Source: Balanoglossus misakiensis | Lineage: Eukaryota > Hemichordata | Assembly: GCA_040954595.2 (NCBI GenBank) | Contig: CM082588.2 | Location: 11,842,001 to 11,906,000, forward strand | Reading direction: 5' to 3' | Length of the DNA stretch: 64,000 nt | Part shown: positions 50,201 through 64,000 of the stretch, in pieces | Layout of the letters: each line of letters opens with the position of its first letter | Numbering within the stretch: position 1 is the first letter of the stretch | The notes under the pieces: generated by a model | Told to the model about the DNA's origin: nothing | The model's database searches: none | The model's input: only the letters and a program-made list of their open reading frames with translations | Made by a program: the position numbers and the translations under genes

Positions 50201-52684
50201 GATAAAATATATTGATGCCGCAATGAATGAATGAAAACAGTATGAATGACCAGTCAATGGAGCTCTCCAATGGCACGTAAGATCTGTCTTGAAATTGCAG
50301 AAAGTACTCTAATTTGAAACAGGGTTAAAGACCATACAACACACCCAGCAGTGAGGGCGCTTTAGTGCATGTACACAATTAATAATTGATGCAGGACGGC
50401 TTGCCAATTAAATGTCTATTTTACAGAAAATATAAGGTACTTTCTCCATTTCCATTACAGATCTAGAATAGGCAAATTTGCAATTACACTCACTCGCATG
50501 AATGAATGCTGGCATCTGTGGTGGGCGGCGTGGAACTTTACTTGGTGGCGTGCCGGGAAGGAAGGTGCTCTCCTCAGCTCAACTGCCACCAATAAACTGG
50601 CCCACAGCAGATGAGTTCATTTCAACAGGTGCCAAGCTCTTTGGCTAGAATAGATAAAATATATTGATGCCGCAATGAATGAATGAAAACAGTATGAATG
50701 ACCAGTCAATGGAGCTCTCCAATGGCACGTAAGAATTCTAGAATAGGCAAATTTGCAATTACACTCACTCGCATGAATGAATGCTGGCATCTGTGGTGGG
50801 CGGCGTGGAACTTTACTTGGTGGCGTGCCGGGAAGGAAGGTGCTCTCCTCAGCTCAACTGCCACCAATAAACTGGCCCACAGCAGATGAGTTCATTTCAA
50901 CAGGTGCCAAGCTCTTTGGCTAGAATAGATAAAATATATTGATGCCGCAATGAATGAATGAAAACAGTATGAATGACCAGTCAATGGAGCTCTCCAATGG
51001 CACGTAAGAATTCTAGAATAGGCAAATTTGCAATTACACTCACTCGCATGAATGAATGCTGGCATCTGTGGTGGGCGGCGTGGAACTTTACTTGGTGGCG
51101 TGCCGGGAAGGAAGGTGCTCTCCTCAGCTCAACTGCCACCAATAAACTGGCCCACAGCAGATGAGTTCATTTCAACAGGTGCCAAGCTCTTTGGCTAGAA
51201 TAGATAAAATATATTGATGCCGCAATGAATGAATGAAAACAGTATGAATGACCAGTCAATGGAGCTCTCCAATGGCACGTAAGAATTCTAGAATAGGCAA
51301 ATTTGCAATTACACTCACTCGCATGAATGAATGCTGGCATCTGTGGTGGGCGGCGTGGAACTTTACTTGGTGGCGTGCCGGGAAGGAAGGTGCTCTCCTC
51401 AGCTCAACTGCCACCAATAAACTGGCCCACAGCAGATGAGTTCATTTCAACAGGTGCCAAGCTCTTTGGCTAGAATAGATAAAATATATTGATGCCGCAA
51501 TGAATGAATGAAAACAGTATGAATGACCAGTCAATGGAGCTCTCCAATGGCACGTAAGATTCTAGAATAGGCAAATTTGCAATTACACTCACTCGCATGA
51601 ATGAATGCTGGCATCTGTGGTGGGCGGCGTGGAACTTTACTTGGTGGCGTGCCGGGAAGGAAGGTGCTCTCCTCAGCTCAACTGCCACCAATAAACTGGC
51701 CCACAGCAGATGAGTTCATTTCAACAGGTGCCAAGCTCTTCGGCTAGAATAGATAAAATATATTGATGCCGCAATGAATGAATGAAAACAGTATGAATGA
51801 CCAGTCAATGGAGCTCTCCAATGGCACGTAAGATTCTAGAATAGGCAAATTTGCAATTACACTCACTCGCATGAATGAATGCTGGCATCTGTGGTGGGCG
51901 GCGTGGAACTTTACTTGGTGGCGTGCCGGGAAAGAAGGTGCTCTCCTCAGCTCAACTGCCACCAATAAACTGGCCCACAGCAGATGAGTTCATTTCAACA
52001 GGTGCCAAGCTCTTTGGCTAGAATAGATAAAATATATTGATGCCGCAATGAATGAATGAAAACAGTATGAATGACCAGTCAATGGAGCTCTCCAATGGCA
52101 CGTAATTCTAGAATAGGCAAATTTGCAATTACACTCACTCGCATGAAAGAATGCTGGCATCTGTGGTGGGCGGCGTGGAACTTTACTTGGTGGCGTGCCG
52201 GGAAGGAAGGTGCTCTCCTCAGCTCAACTGCCACCAATAAACTGGCCCACAGCAGATGAGTTCATTTCAACAGGTGCCAAGCTCTTTGGCTAGAATAGAT
52301 AAAATATATTGATGCCGCAATGAATGAATGAAAACAGTATGAATGACCAGTCAATGGAGCTCTCCAATGGCACGTAAGATCTGTCTTGAAATTGCAGAAA
52401 GTACTCTAATTTGAAACAGGGTTAAAGACCATACAACACACCCAGCAGTGAGGGCGCTTTAGTGCATGTACACAATTAATAATTGATGCAGGACGGCTTG
52501 CCAATTAAATGTCTATTTTACAGAAAATATAAGGTACTTTCTCCATTTCCATTACAGATCTAGAATAGGCAAATTTGCAATTACACTCACTCGCATGAAT
52601 GAATGCTGGCATCTGTGGTGGGCGGCGTGGAACTTTACTTGGTGGCGTGCCGGGAAGGAAGGTGCTCTCCTCAGCTCAACTGCC
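41223..52684 (+). repeat. Satellite block 9, copy of 5910-17371
   Basis: Unit starts: 41223 S1, 41497 S1, 41771 L, 42223 L, 42675 S1, 42949 L, 43401 S2, 43676 L, 44128 S1 (GTATGATTCTAG), 44402 S1 (GTAAGATTTTAG), 44676 S5, 44948 L, 45400 L2, 45854 S1, 46128 S1, 46402 L, 46854 L, 47306 S3, 47582 S1, 47856 S2, 48131 L2, 48585 S1, 48859 S2, 49134 L2, 49588 S1, 49862 S1, 50136 L, 50588 S2, 50863 S2, 51138 S2, 51413 S1, 51687 S1, 51961 S4, 52233 L. Each unit pairs with the one 35,313 bp upstream. Private changes here are at 44548, 45089 and 45132. Confidence 0.93.
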
Positions 52685-55600
52685 ACCAATAAACTGGCCC
52701 ACAGCAGATGAGTTCATTTCAACAGGTGCCAAGCTCTTTGGCTAGAATAGATAAAATATATTGATGCCGCAATGAATGAATGAAAACAGTATGAATGACC
52801 AGTCAATGGAGCTCTCCAATGGCACGTAAGATTCTAGAATAGGCAAATTTGCAATTACACTCACTCGCATGAATGAATGCTGGCATCTGTGGTGGGCGGC
52901 GTGGAACTTTACTTGGTGGCGTGCCGGGAAGGAAGGTGCTCTCCTCAGCTCAACTGCCACCAATAAACTGGCCCACAGCAGATGAGTTCATTTCAACAGG
53001 TGCCAAGCTCTTCGGCTAGAATAGATAAAATATATTGATGCCGCAATGAATGAATGAAAACAGTATGAATGACCAGTCAATGGAGCTCTCCAATGGCACG
53101 TAAGATTCTAGAATAGGCAAATTTGCAATTACACTCACTCGCATGAATGAATGCTGGCATCTGTGGTGGGCGGCGTGGAACTTTACTTGGTGGCGTGCCG
53201 GGAAAGAAGGTGCTCTCCTCAGCTCAACTGCCACCAATAAACTGGCCCACAGCAGATGAGTTCATTTCAACAGGTGCCAAGCTCTTTGGCTAGAATAGAT
53301 AAAATATATTGATGCCGCAATGAATGAATGAAAACAGTATGAATGACCAGTCAATGGAGCTCTCCAATGGCACGTAAGATCTGTCTTGAAATTGCAGAAA
53401 GTACTCTAATTTGAAACAGGGTTAAAGACCATACAACACACCCAGCAGTGAGGGCGCTTTAGTGCATGTACACAATTAATAATTGATGCAGGACGGCTTG
53501 CCAATTAAATGTCTATTTTACAGAAAATATAAGGTACTTTCTCCATTTCCATTACAGATCTAGAATAGGCAAATTTGCAATTACACTCACTCGCATGAAT
53601 GAATGCTGGCATCTGTGGTGGGCGGCGTGGAACTTTACTTGGTGGCGTGCCGGGAAGGAAGGTGCTCTCCTCAGCTCAACTGCCACCAATAAACTGGCCC
53701 ACAGCAGATGAGTTCATTTCAACAGGTGCCAAGCTCTTTGGCTAGAATAGATAAAATATATTGATGCCGCAATGAATGAATGAAAACAGTATGAATGACC
53801 AGTCAATGGAGCACTCCAATGGCACGTAAGATCTGTCTTGAAATTGCAGAAAGTACTCTAATTTGAAACAGGGTTAAAGACCATACAACACACCCAGCAG
53901 TGAGGGCGCTTTAGTGCATGTACACAATTAATAATTGATGCAGGACGGCTTGCCAATTAAATGTCTATTTTACAGAAAATATAAGGTACTTTCTCCATTT
54001 CCATTACAGATCTAGAATAGGCAAATTTGCAATTACACTCACTCGCATGAATGAATGCTGGCATCTGTGGTGGGCGGCGTGGAACTTTACTTGGTGGCGT
54101 GCCGGGAAGGAAGGTGCTCTCCTCAGCTCAACTGCCACCAATAAACTGGCCCACAGCAGATGAGTTCATTTCAACAGGTGCCAAGCTCTTTGGCTAGAAT
54201 AGATAAAATATATTGATGCCGCAATGAATGAATGAAAACAGTATGAATGACCAGTCAATGGAGCTCTCCAATGGCACGTAAGATCTGTCTTGAAATTGCA
54301 GAAAGTACTCTAATTTGAAACAGGGTTAAAGACCATACAACACACCCAGCAGTGAGGGCGCTTTAGTGCATGTACACAATTAATAATTGATGCAGGACGG
54401 CTTGCCAATTAAATGTCTATTTTACAGAAAATATAAGGTACTTTCTCCATTTCCATTACAGATCTAGAATAGGCAAATTTGCAATTACACTCACTCGCAT
54501 GAATGAATGCTGGCATCTGTGGTGGGCGGCGTGGAACTTTACTTGGTGGCGTGCCGGGAAGGAAGGTGCTCTCCTCAGCTCAACTGCCACCAATAAACTG
54601 GCCCACAGCAGATGAGTTCATTTCAACAGGTGCCAAGCTCTTTGGCTAGAATAGATAAAATATATTGATGCCGCAATGAATGAATGAAAACAGTATGAAT
54701 GACCAGTCAATGGAGCTCTCCAATGGCACGTAAGATTCTAGAATAGGCAAATTTGCAATTACACTCACTCGCATGAATGAATGCTGGCATCTGTGGTGGG
54801 CGGCGTGGAACTTTACTTGGTGGCGTGCCGGGAAGGAAGGTGCTCTCCTCAGCTCAACTGCCACCAATAAACTGGCCCACAGCAGATGAGTTCATTTCAA
54901 CAGGTGCCAAGCTCTTCGGCTAGAATAGATAAAATATATTGATGCCGCAATGAATGAATGAAAACAGTATGAATGACCAGTCAATGGAGCTCTCCAATGG
55001 CACGTAAGATTCTAGAATAGGCAAATTTGCAATTACACTCACTCGCATGAATGAATGCTGGCATCTGTGGTGGGCGGCGTGGAACTTTACTTGGTGGCGT
55101 GCCGGGAAAGAAGGTGCTCTCCTCAGCTCAACTGCCACCAATAAACTGGCCCACAGCAGATGAGTTCATTTCAACAGGTGCCAAGCTCTTTGGCTAGAAT
55201 AGATAAAATATATTGATGCCGCAATGAATGAATGAAAACAGTATGAATGACCAGTCAATGGAGCTCTCCAATGGCACGTAAGATCTGTCTTGAAATTGCA
55301 GAAAGTACTCTAATTTGAAACAGGGTTAAAGACCATACAACACACCCAGCAGTGAGGGCGCTTTAGTGCATGTACACAATTAATAATTGATGCAGGACGG
55401 CTTGCCAATTAAATGTCTATTTTACAGAAAATATAAGGTACTTTCTCCATTTCCATTACAGATCTAGAATAGGCAAATTTGCAATTACACTCACTCGCAT
55501 GAATGAATGCTGGCATCTGTGGTGGGCGGCGTGGAACTTTACTTGGTGGCGTGCCAGGAAGGAAGGTGCTCTCCTCAGCTCAACTGCCACCAATAAACTG

Positions 55601-57040
55601 GCCCACAGCAGATGAGTTCATTTCAACAGGTGCCAAGCTCTTTGGCTAGAATAGATAAAATATATTGATGCCGCAATGAATGAATGAAAACAGTATGAAT
55701 GACCAGTCAATGGAGCTCTCCAATGGCACGTAAGATCTGTCTTGAAATTGCAGAAAGTACTCTAATTTGAAACAGGGTTAAAGACCATACAACACACCCA
55801 GCAGTGAGGGCGCTTTAGTGCATGTACACAATTAATAATTGATGCAGGACGGCTTGCCAATTAAATGTCTATTTTACAGAAAATATAAGGTACTTTCTCC
55901 ATTTCCATTACAGATCTAGAATAGGCAAATTTGCAATTACACTCACTCGCATGAATGAATGCTGGCATCTGTGGTGGGCGGCGTGGAACTTTACTTGGTG
56001 GCGTGCCGGGAAGGAAGGTGCTCTCCTCAGCTCAACTGCCACCAATAAACTGGCCCACAGCAGATGAGTTCATTTCAACAGGTGCCAAGCTCTTTGGCTA
56101 GAATAGATAAAATATATTGATGCCGCAATGAATGAATGAAAACAGTATGAATGACCAGTCAATGGAGCTCTCCAATGGCACGTAAGATCTGTCTTGAAAT
56201 TGCAGAAAGTACTCTAATTTGAAACAGGGTTAAAGACCATACAACACACCCAGCAGTGAGGGCGCTTTAGTGCATGTACACAATTAATAATTGATGCAGG
56301 ACGGCTTGCCAATTAAATGTCTATTTTACAGAAAATATAAGGTACTTTCTCCATTTCCATTACAGATCTAGAATAGGCAAATTTGCAATTACACTCACTC
56401 GCATGAATGAATGCTGGCATCTGTGGTGGGCGGCGTGGAACTTTACTTGGTGGCGTGCCGGGAAGGAAGGTGCTCTCCTCAGCTCAACTGCCACCAATAA
56501 ACTGGCCCACAGCAGATGAGTTCATTTCAACAGGTGCCAAGCTCTTTGGCTAGAATAGATAAAATATATTGATGCCGCAATGAATGAATGAAAACAGTAT
56601 GAATGACCAGTCAATGGAGCTCTCCAATGGCACGTAAGATTCTAGAATAGGCAAATTTGCAATTACACTCACTCGCATGAATGAATGCTGGCATCTGTGG
56701 TGGGCGGCGTGGAACTTTACTTGGTGGCGTGCCGGGAAGGAAGGTGCTCTCCTCAGCTCAACTGCCACCAATAAACTGGCCCACAGCAGATGAGTTCATT
56801 TCAACAGGTGCCAAGCTCTTCGGCTAGAATAGATAAAATATATTGATGCCGCAATGAATGAATGAAAACAGTATGAATGACCAGTCAATGGAGCTCTCCA
56901 ATGGCACGTAAGATTCTAGAATAGGCAAATTTGCAATTACACTCACTCGCATGAATGAATGCTGGCATCTGTGGTGGGCGGCGTGGAACTTTACTTGGTG
57001 GCGTGCCGGGAAAGAAGGTGCTCTCCTCAGCTCAACTGCC
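52685..57040 (+). repeat. Satellite block 10: S-S-L-L-L repeat, copy of 17372-21727
   Basis: Modules of 1,904 bp at 52685-54588 and 54589-56492, then S1-S1 at 56493-57040. L units start at 53233, 53685, 54137, 55137, 55589 and 56041. The GAGCACTCC variant (about 53813) and the GTGCCAGGAAGG variant (about 55556) are shared with block 4 at exactly 35,313 bp. Confidence 0.93.
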
Positions 57041-60000
57041 ACCAATAAACTGGCCCACAGCAGATGAGTTCATTTCAACAGGTGCCAAGCTCTTTGGCTA
57101 GAATAGATAAAATATATTGATGCCGCAATGAATGAATGAAAACAGTATGAATGACCAGTCAATGGAGCTCTCCAATGGCACGTAAGATCTGTCTTGAAAT
57201 TGCAGAAAGTACTCTAATTTGAAACAGGGTTAAAGACCATACAACACACCCAGCAGTGAGGGCGCTTTAGTGCATGTACACAATTAATAATTGATGCAGG
57301 ACGGCTTGCCAATTAAATGTCTATTTTACAGAAAATATAAGGTACTTTCTCCATTTCCATTACAGATCTAGAATAGGCAAATTTGCAATTACACTCACTC
57401 GCATGAATGAATGCTGGCATCTGTGGTGGGCGGCGTGGAACTTTACTTGGTGGCGTGCCGGGAAGGAAGGTGCTCTCCTCAGCTCAACTGCCACCAATAA
57501 ACTGGCCAACAGCAGATGAGTTCATTTCAACAGGTGCCAAGCTCTTTGGCTAGAATAGATAAAATATATTGATGCCGCAATGAATGAATGAAAACAGTAT
57601 GAATGACCAGTCAAAGGAGCTCTCCAATGGCACGTAAGAATTTCTAGAATAGGCAAATTTGCAATTACACTCACTCGCATGAATGAATGCTGGCATCTGT
57701 GGTGGGCGGCGTGGAACTTTACTTGGTGGCGTGCCGGGAAGGAAGGTGCTCTCCTCAGCTCAACTGCCACCAATAAACTGGCCCACAGCAGATGAGTTCA
57801 TTTCAACAGGTGCCAAGCTCTTTGGCTAGAATAGATAAAATATATTGATGCCGCAATGAATGAATGAAAACAGTATGAATGACCAGTCAATGGAGCTCTC
57901 CAATGGCACGTAAGATTCTAGAATAGGCAAATTTGCAATTACACTCACTCGCATGAATGAATGCTGGCATCTGTGGTGGGCGGCGTGGAACTTTACTTGG
58001 TGGCGTGCCGGGAAGGAAGGTGCTCTCCTCAGCTCAACTGCCACCAATAAACTGGCCCACAGCAGATGAGTTCATTTCAACAGGTGCCAAGCTCTTTGGC
58101 TAGAATAGATAAAATATATTGATGCCGCAATGAATGAATGAAAACAGTATGAATGACCAGTCAATGGAGCTCTCCAATGGCACGTAAGAATTCTAGAATA
58201 GGCAAATTTGCAATTACACTCACTCGCATGAATGAATGCTGGCATCTGTGGTGGGCGGCGTGGAACTTTACTTGGTGGCGTGCCGGGAAGGAAGGTGCTC
58301 TCCTCAGCTCAACTGCCACCAATAAACTGGCCCACAGCAGATGAGTTCATTTCAACAGGTGCCAAGCTCTTTGGCTAGAATAGATAAAATATATTGATGC
58401 CGCAATGAATGAATGAAAACAGTATGAATGACCAGTCAATGGAGCTCTCCAATGGCACGTAAGATCTGTCTTGAAATTGCAGAAAGTACTCTAATTTGAA
58501 ACAGGGTTAAAGACCATACAACACACCCAGCAGTGAGGGCGCTTTAGTGCATGTACACAATTAATAATTGATGCAGGACGGCTTGCCAATTAAATGTCTA
58601 TTTTACAGAAAATATAAGGTACTTTCTCCATTTCCATTACAGAATTCTAGAATAGGCAAATTTGCAATTACACTCACTCGCATGAATGAATGCTGGCATC
58701 TGTGGTGGGCGGCGTGGAACTTTACTTGGTGGCGTGCCGGGAAGGAAGGTGCTCTCCTCAGCTCAACTGCCACCAATAAACTGGCCCACAGCAGATGAGT
58801 TCATTTCAACAGGTGCCAAGCTCTTTGGCTAGAATAGATAAAATATATTGATGCCGCAATGAATGAATGAAAACAGTATGAATGACCAGTCAATGGAGCT
58901 CTCCAATGGCACGTAAGATTCTAGAATAGGCAAATTTGCAATTACACTCACTCGCATGAATGAATGCTGGCATCTGTGGTGGGCGGCGTGGAACTTTACT
59001 TGGTGGCGTGCCGGGAAGGAAGGTGCTCTCCTCAGCTCAACTGCCACCAATAAACTGGCCCACAGCAGATGAGTTCATTTCAACAGGTGCCAAGCTCTTC
59101 GGCTAGAATAGATAAAATATATTGATGCCGCAATGAATGAATGAAAACAGTATGAATGACCAGTCAATGGAGCTCTCCAATGGCACGTAAGATTCTAGAA
59201 TAGGCAAATTTGCAATTACACTCACTCGCATGAATGAATGCTGGCATCTGTGGTGGGCGGCGTGGAACTTTACTTGGTGGCGTGCCGGGAAAGAAGGTGC
59301 TCTCCTCAGCTCAACTGCCACCAATAAACTGGCCCACAGCAGATGAGTTCATTTCAACAGGTGCCAAGCTCTTTGGCTAGAATAGATAAAATATATTGAT
59401 GCCGCAATGAATGAATGAAAACAGTATGAATGACCAGTCAATGGAGCTCTCCAATGGCACGTAAGATCTGTCTTGAAATTGCAGAAAGTACTCTAATTTG
59501 AAACAGGGTTAAAGACCATACAACACACCCAGCAGTGAGGGCGCTTTAGTGCATGTACACAATTAATAATTGATGCAGGACGGCTTGCCAATTAAATGTC
59601 TATTTTACAGAAAATATAAGGTACTTTCTCCATTTCCATTACAGATCTAGAATAGGCAAATTTGCAATTACACTCACTCGCATGAATGAATGCTGGCATC
59701 TGTGGTGGGCGGCGTGGAACTTTACTTGGTGGCGTGCCGGGAAGGAAGGTGCTCTCCTCAGCTCAACTGCCACCAATAAACTGGCCCACAGCAGATGAGT
59801 TCATTTCAACAGGTGCCAAGCTCTTTGGCTAGAATAGATAAAATATATTGATGCCGCAATGAATGAATGAAAACAGTATGAATGACCAGTCAATGGAGCT
59901 CTCCAATGGCACGTAAGAATTCTAGAATAGGCAAATTTGCAATTACACTCACTCGCATGAATGAATGCTGGCATCTGTGGTGGGCGGCGTGGAACTTTAC

Positions 60001-62419
60001 TTGGTGGCGTGCCGGGAAGGAAGGTGCTCTCCTCAGCTCAACTGCCACCAATAAACTGGCCCACAGCAGATGAGTTCATTTCAACAGGTGCCAAGCTCTT
60101 TGGCTAGAATAGATAAAATATATTGATGCCGCAATGAATGAATGAAAACAGTATGAATGACCAGTCAATGGAGCTCTCCAATGGCACGTAAGAATTCTAG
60201 AATAGGCAAATTTGCAATTACACTCACTCGCATGAATGAATGCTGGCATCTGTGGTGGGCGGCGTGGAACTTTACTTGGTGGCGTGCCGGGAAGGAAGGT
60301 GCTCTCCTCAGCTCAACTGCCACCAATAAACTGGCCCACAGCAGATGAGTTCATTTCAACAGGTGCCAAGCTCTTTGGCTAGAATAGATAAAATATATTG
60401 ATGCCGCAATGAATGAATGAAAACAGTATGAATGACCAGTCAATGGAGCTCTCCAATGGCACGTAAGAATTCTAGAATAGGCAAATTTGCAATTACACTC
60501 ACTCGCATGAATGAATGCTGGCATCTGTGGTGGGCGGCGTGGAACTTTACTTGGTGGCGTGCCGGGAAGGAAGGTGCTCTCCTCAGCTCAACTGCCACCA
60601 ATAAACTGGCCCACAGCAGATGAGTTCATTTCAACAGGTGCCAAGCTCTTTGGCTAGAATAGATAAAATATATTGATGCCGCAATGAATGAATGAAAACA
60701 GTATGAATGACCAGTCAATGGAGCTCTCCAATGGCACGTAAGATTCTAGAATAGGCAAATTTGCAATTACACTCACTCGCATGAATGAATGCTGGCATCT
60801 GTGGTGGGCGGCGTGGAACTTTACTTGGTGGCGTGCCGGGAAGGAAGGTGCTCTCCTCAGCTCAACTGCCACCAATAAACTGGCCCACAGCAGATGAGTT
60901 CATTTCAACAGGTGCCAAGCTCTTCGGCTAGAATAGATAAAATATATTGATGCCGCAATGAATGAATGAAAACAGTATGAATGACCAGTCAATGGAGCTC
61001 TCCAATGGCACGTAAGATTCTAGAATAGGCAAATTTGCAATTACACTCACTCGCATGAATGAATGCTGGCATCTGTGGTGGGCGGCGTGGAACTTTACTT
61101 GGTGGCGTGCCGGGAAAGAAGGTGCTCTCCTCAGCTCAACTGCCACCAATAAACTGGCCCACAGCAGATGAGTTCATTTCAACAGGTGCCAAGCTCTTTG
61201 GCTAGAATAGATAAAATATATTGATGCCGCAATGAATGAATGAAAACAGTATGAATGACCAGTCAATGGAGCTCTCCAATGGCACGTAAGAATTCTAGAA
61301 TAGGCAAATTTGCAATTACACTCACTCGCATGAATGAATGCTGGCATCTGTGGTGGGCGGCGTGGAACTTTACTTGGTGGCGTGCCGGGAAGGAAGGTGC
61401 TCTCCTCAGCTCAACTGCCACCAATAAACTGGCCCACAGCAGATGAGTTCATTTCAACAGGTGCCAAGCTCTTTGGCTAGAATAGATAAAATATATTGAT
61501 GCCGCAATGAATGAATGAAAACAGTATGAATGACCAGTCAATGGAGCTCTCCAATGGCACGTAAGATTCTAGAATAGGCAAATTTGCAATTACACTCACT
61601 CGCATGAATGAATGCTGGCATCTGTGGTGGGCGGCGTGGAACTTTACTTGGTGGCGTGCCGGGAAAGAAGGTGCTCTCCTCAGCTCAACTGCCACCAATA
61701 AACTGGCCCACAGCAGATGAGTTCATTTCAACAGGTGCCAAGCTCTTTGGCTAGAATAGATAAAATATATTGATGCCGCAATGAATGAATGAAAACAGTA
61801 TGAATGACCAGTCAATGGAGCTCTCCAATGGCACGTAAGATCTGTCTTGAAATTGCAGAAAGTACTCTAATTTGAAACAGGGTTAAAGACCATACAACAC
61901 ACCCAGCAGTGAGGGCGCTTTAGTGCATGTACACAATTAATAATTGATGCAGGACGGCTTGCCAATTAAATGTCTATTTTACAGAAAATATAAGGTACTT
62001 TCTCCATTTCCATTACAGATCTAGAATAGGCAAATTTGCAATTACACTCACTCGCATGAATGAATGCTGGCATCTGTGGTGGGCGGCGTGGAACTTTACT
62101 TGGTGGCGTGCCGGGAAGGAAGGTGCTCTCCTCAGCTCAACTGCCACCAATAAACTGGCCCACAGCAGATGAGTTCATTTCAACAGGTGCCAAGCTCTTC
62201 GGCTAGAATAGATAAAATATATTGATGCCGCAATGAATGAATGAAAACAGTATGAATGACCAGTCAATGGAGCTCTCCAATGGCACGTAAGATTCTAGAA
62301 TAGGCAAATTTGCAATTACACTCACTCGCATGAATGAATGCTGGCATCAGTGGTGGGCGGCGTGGAACTTTACTTGGTGGCGTGCCGGGAAGGAAGGTGC
62401 TCTCCTCAGCTCAACTGCC
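57041..62419 (+). repeat. Satellite block 11, copy of 21728-27106
   Basis: Unit starts: 57041 L, 57493 S3, 57769 S1, 58043 S2, 58318 L2, 58772 S1, 59046 S1, 59320 L, 59772 S2, 60047 S2, 60322 S2, 60597 S1, 60871 S1, 61145 S2, 61420 S1, 61694 L, 62146 S1. The last unit has T to A at about 62349 (GGCATCAGTGG), absent from its partner at 26833. Confidence 0.92.
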
Positions 62420-64000
62420 ACCAATAAACTGGCCCACAGCAGATGAGTTCATTTCAACAGGTGCCAAGCTCTTTGGCTAGAATAGATAAAATATATTGAT
62501 GCCGCAATGAATGAATGAAAACAGTATGAATGACCAGTCAATGGAGCTCTCCAATGGCACGTAAGATCTGTCTTGAAATTGCAGAAAGTACTCTAATTTG
62601 AAACAGGGTTAAAGACCATACAACACACCCAGCAGTGAGGGCGCTTTAGTGCATGTACACAATTAATAATTGATGCAGGACGGCTTGCCAATTAAATGTC
62701 TATTTTACAGAAAATATAAGGTACTTTCTCCATTTCCATTACAGATCTAGAATAGGCAAATTTGCAATTACACTCACTCGCATGAATGAATGCTGGCATC
62801 TGTGGTGGGCGGCGTGGAACTTTACTTGGTGGCGTGCCGGGAAGGAAGGTGCTCTCCTCAGCTCAACTGCCACCAATAAACTGGCCCACAGCAGATGAGT
62901 TCATTTCAACAGGTGCCAAGCTCTTTGGCTAGAATAGATAAAATATATTGATGCCGCAATGAATGAATGAAAACAGTATGAATGACCAGTCAATGGAGCT
63001 CTCCAATGGCACGTAAGATCTGTCTTGAAATTGCAGAAAGTACTCTAATTTGAAACAGGGTTAAAGACCATACAACACACCCAGCAGTGAGGGCGCTTTA
63101 GTGCATGTACACAATTAATAATTGATGCAGGACGGCTTGCCAATTAAATGTCTATTTTACAGAAAATATAAGGTACTTTCTCCATTTCGATTACAGATCT
63201 AGAATAGGCAAATTTGCAATTACACTCACTCGCATGAATGAATGCTGGCATCTGTGGTGGGCGGCGTGGAACTTTACTTGGTGGCGTGCCGGGAAGGAAG
63301 GTGCTCTCCTCAGCTCAACTGCCACCAATAAACTGGCCCACAGCAGATGAGTTCATTTCAACAGGTGCCAAGCTCTTTGGCTAGAATAGATAAAATATAT
63401 TGATGCCGCAATGAATGAATGAAAACAGTATGAATGACCAGTCAATGGAGCTCTCCAATGGCACGTAAGATCTGTCTTGAAATTGCAGAAAGTACTCTAA
63501 TTTGAAACAGGGTTAAAGACCATACAACACACCCAGCAGTGAGGGCGCTTTAGTGCATGTACACAATTAATAATTGATGCAGGACGGCTTGCCAATTAAA
63601 TGTCTATTTTACAGAAAATATAAGGTACTTTCTCCATTTCCATTACAGATCTAGAATAGGCAAATTTGCAATTACACTCACTCGCATGAATGAATGCTGG
63701 CATCTGTGGTGGGCGGCGTGGAACTTTACTTGGTGGCGTGCCGGGAAGGAAGGTGCTCTCCTCAGCTCAACTGCCACCAATAAACTGGCCCACAGCAGAT
63801 GAGTTCATTTCAACAGGTGCCAAGCTCTTTGGCTAGAATAGATAAAATATATTGATGCCGCAATGAATGAATGAAAACAGTATGAATGACCAGTCAATGG
63901 AGCTCTCCAATGGCACGTAAGATCTGTCTTGAAATTGCAGAAAGTACTCTAATTTGAAACAGGGTTAAAGACCATACAACACACCCAGCAGTGAGGGCGC
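62420..64000 (+). repeat. Satellite block 12: run of long units, cut by window end
   Basis: L units start at 62420, 62872, 63324 and 63776 (partial). They pair with the L run at 27107-29365. TTTCGATTACAG at about 63188 is shared with 27875, but the 1-bp loss near 28090 is not present here. Confidence 0.92.

Larger units (their letters stand above)
36495..64000 (+). repeat. Satellite array, right part (81 units)
   Basis: Continuation of the same array, same orientation and phase, directly after the long unit that carries the transposon. It contains the same unit classes, including the rare variants S3, S4 and S5. From 41223 onward it is a unit-for-unit copy of the region beginning at 5910. 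The last unit (63776-64000) is cut by the window end within the long-unit-specific segment. Confidence 0.97.

Overview
The window is almost entirely one tandem satellite array, broken by a single transposon. There is no bacterial-type gene organisation, no rRNA or tRNA gene and no intact protein gene. A nuclear eukaryotic genome is indicated by kilobase-scale higher-order satellite structure and by a piggyBac-type DNA transposon with an exact TTAA target duplication. The transposase relic looks like those of animal piggyBac families, so an animal, perhaps an invertebrate, is my best guess; the sequence does not allow more.

I resolved the array into 182 head-to-tail units, each taken to start at ACCAATAAACTGG; the last is cut by the window end. 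They fall into two size classes. There are 110 short units: S1 274 bp (GTAAGATTCTAG), S2 275 bp (GTAAGAATTCTAG), S3 276 bp (GTAAGAATTTCTAG), S4 272 bp (GTAATTCTAG) and S5 272 bp (GTAAGAATAGAATAG). There are 72 long units: L 452 bp (63 units) and L2 454 bp (9 units). A long unit is a short unit plus a roughly 180-bp segment with imperfect 28-bp terminal inverted repeats. I read that segment as an old MITE-like insertion that was amplified together with the satellite. L2 and S2 form an exact filled/empty site pair.

Layout: 1-34541 is satellite; 34542-36494 is one L unit carrying the 1,497-bp piggyBac-like element (34735-36231); 36495-64000 is satellite. The element is therefore nested: transposon inside MITE-like segment inside satellite. 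It keeps its ends and subterminal repeats, but holds only a broken N-terminal part of a transposase, so it must have been moved by an enzyme encoded elsewhere.

Above the unit level there are higher-order repeats (S-S-L-L-L, 1,904 bp; S-S-L-L, 1,452 bp). There are also block duplications at offsets of 1,003, about 9,184/10,187 and 13,266 bp. The largest is a copy at 35,313 bp in which 67 consecutive units keep the same order from 5910-28687 to 41223-64000 with very few differences. That is either a very recent large amplification or an assembly artefact. The short open frames that recur in the units are by-products of the repeat and are not annotated as genes.
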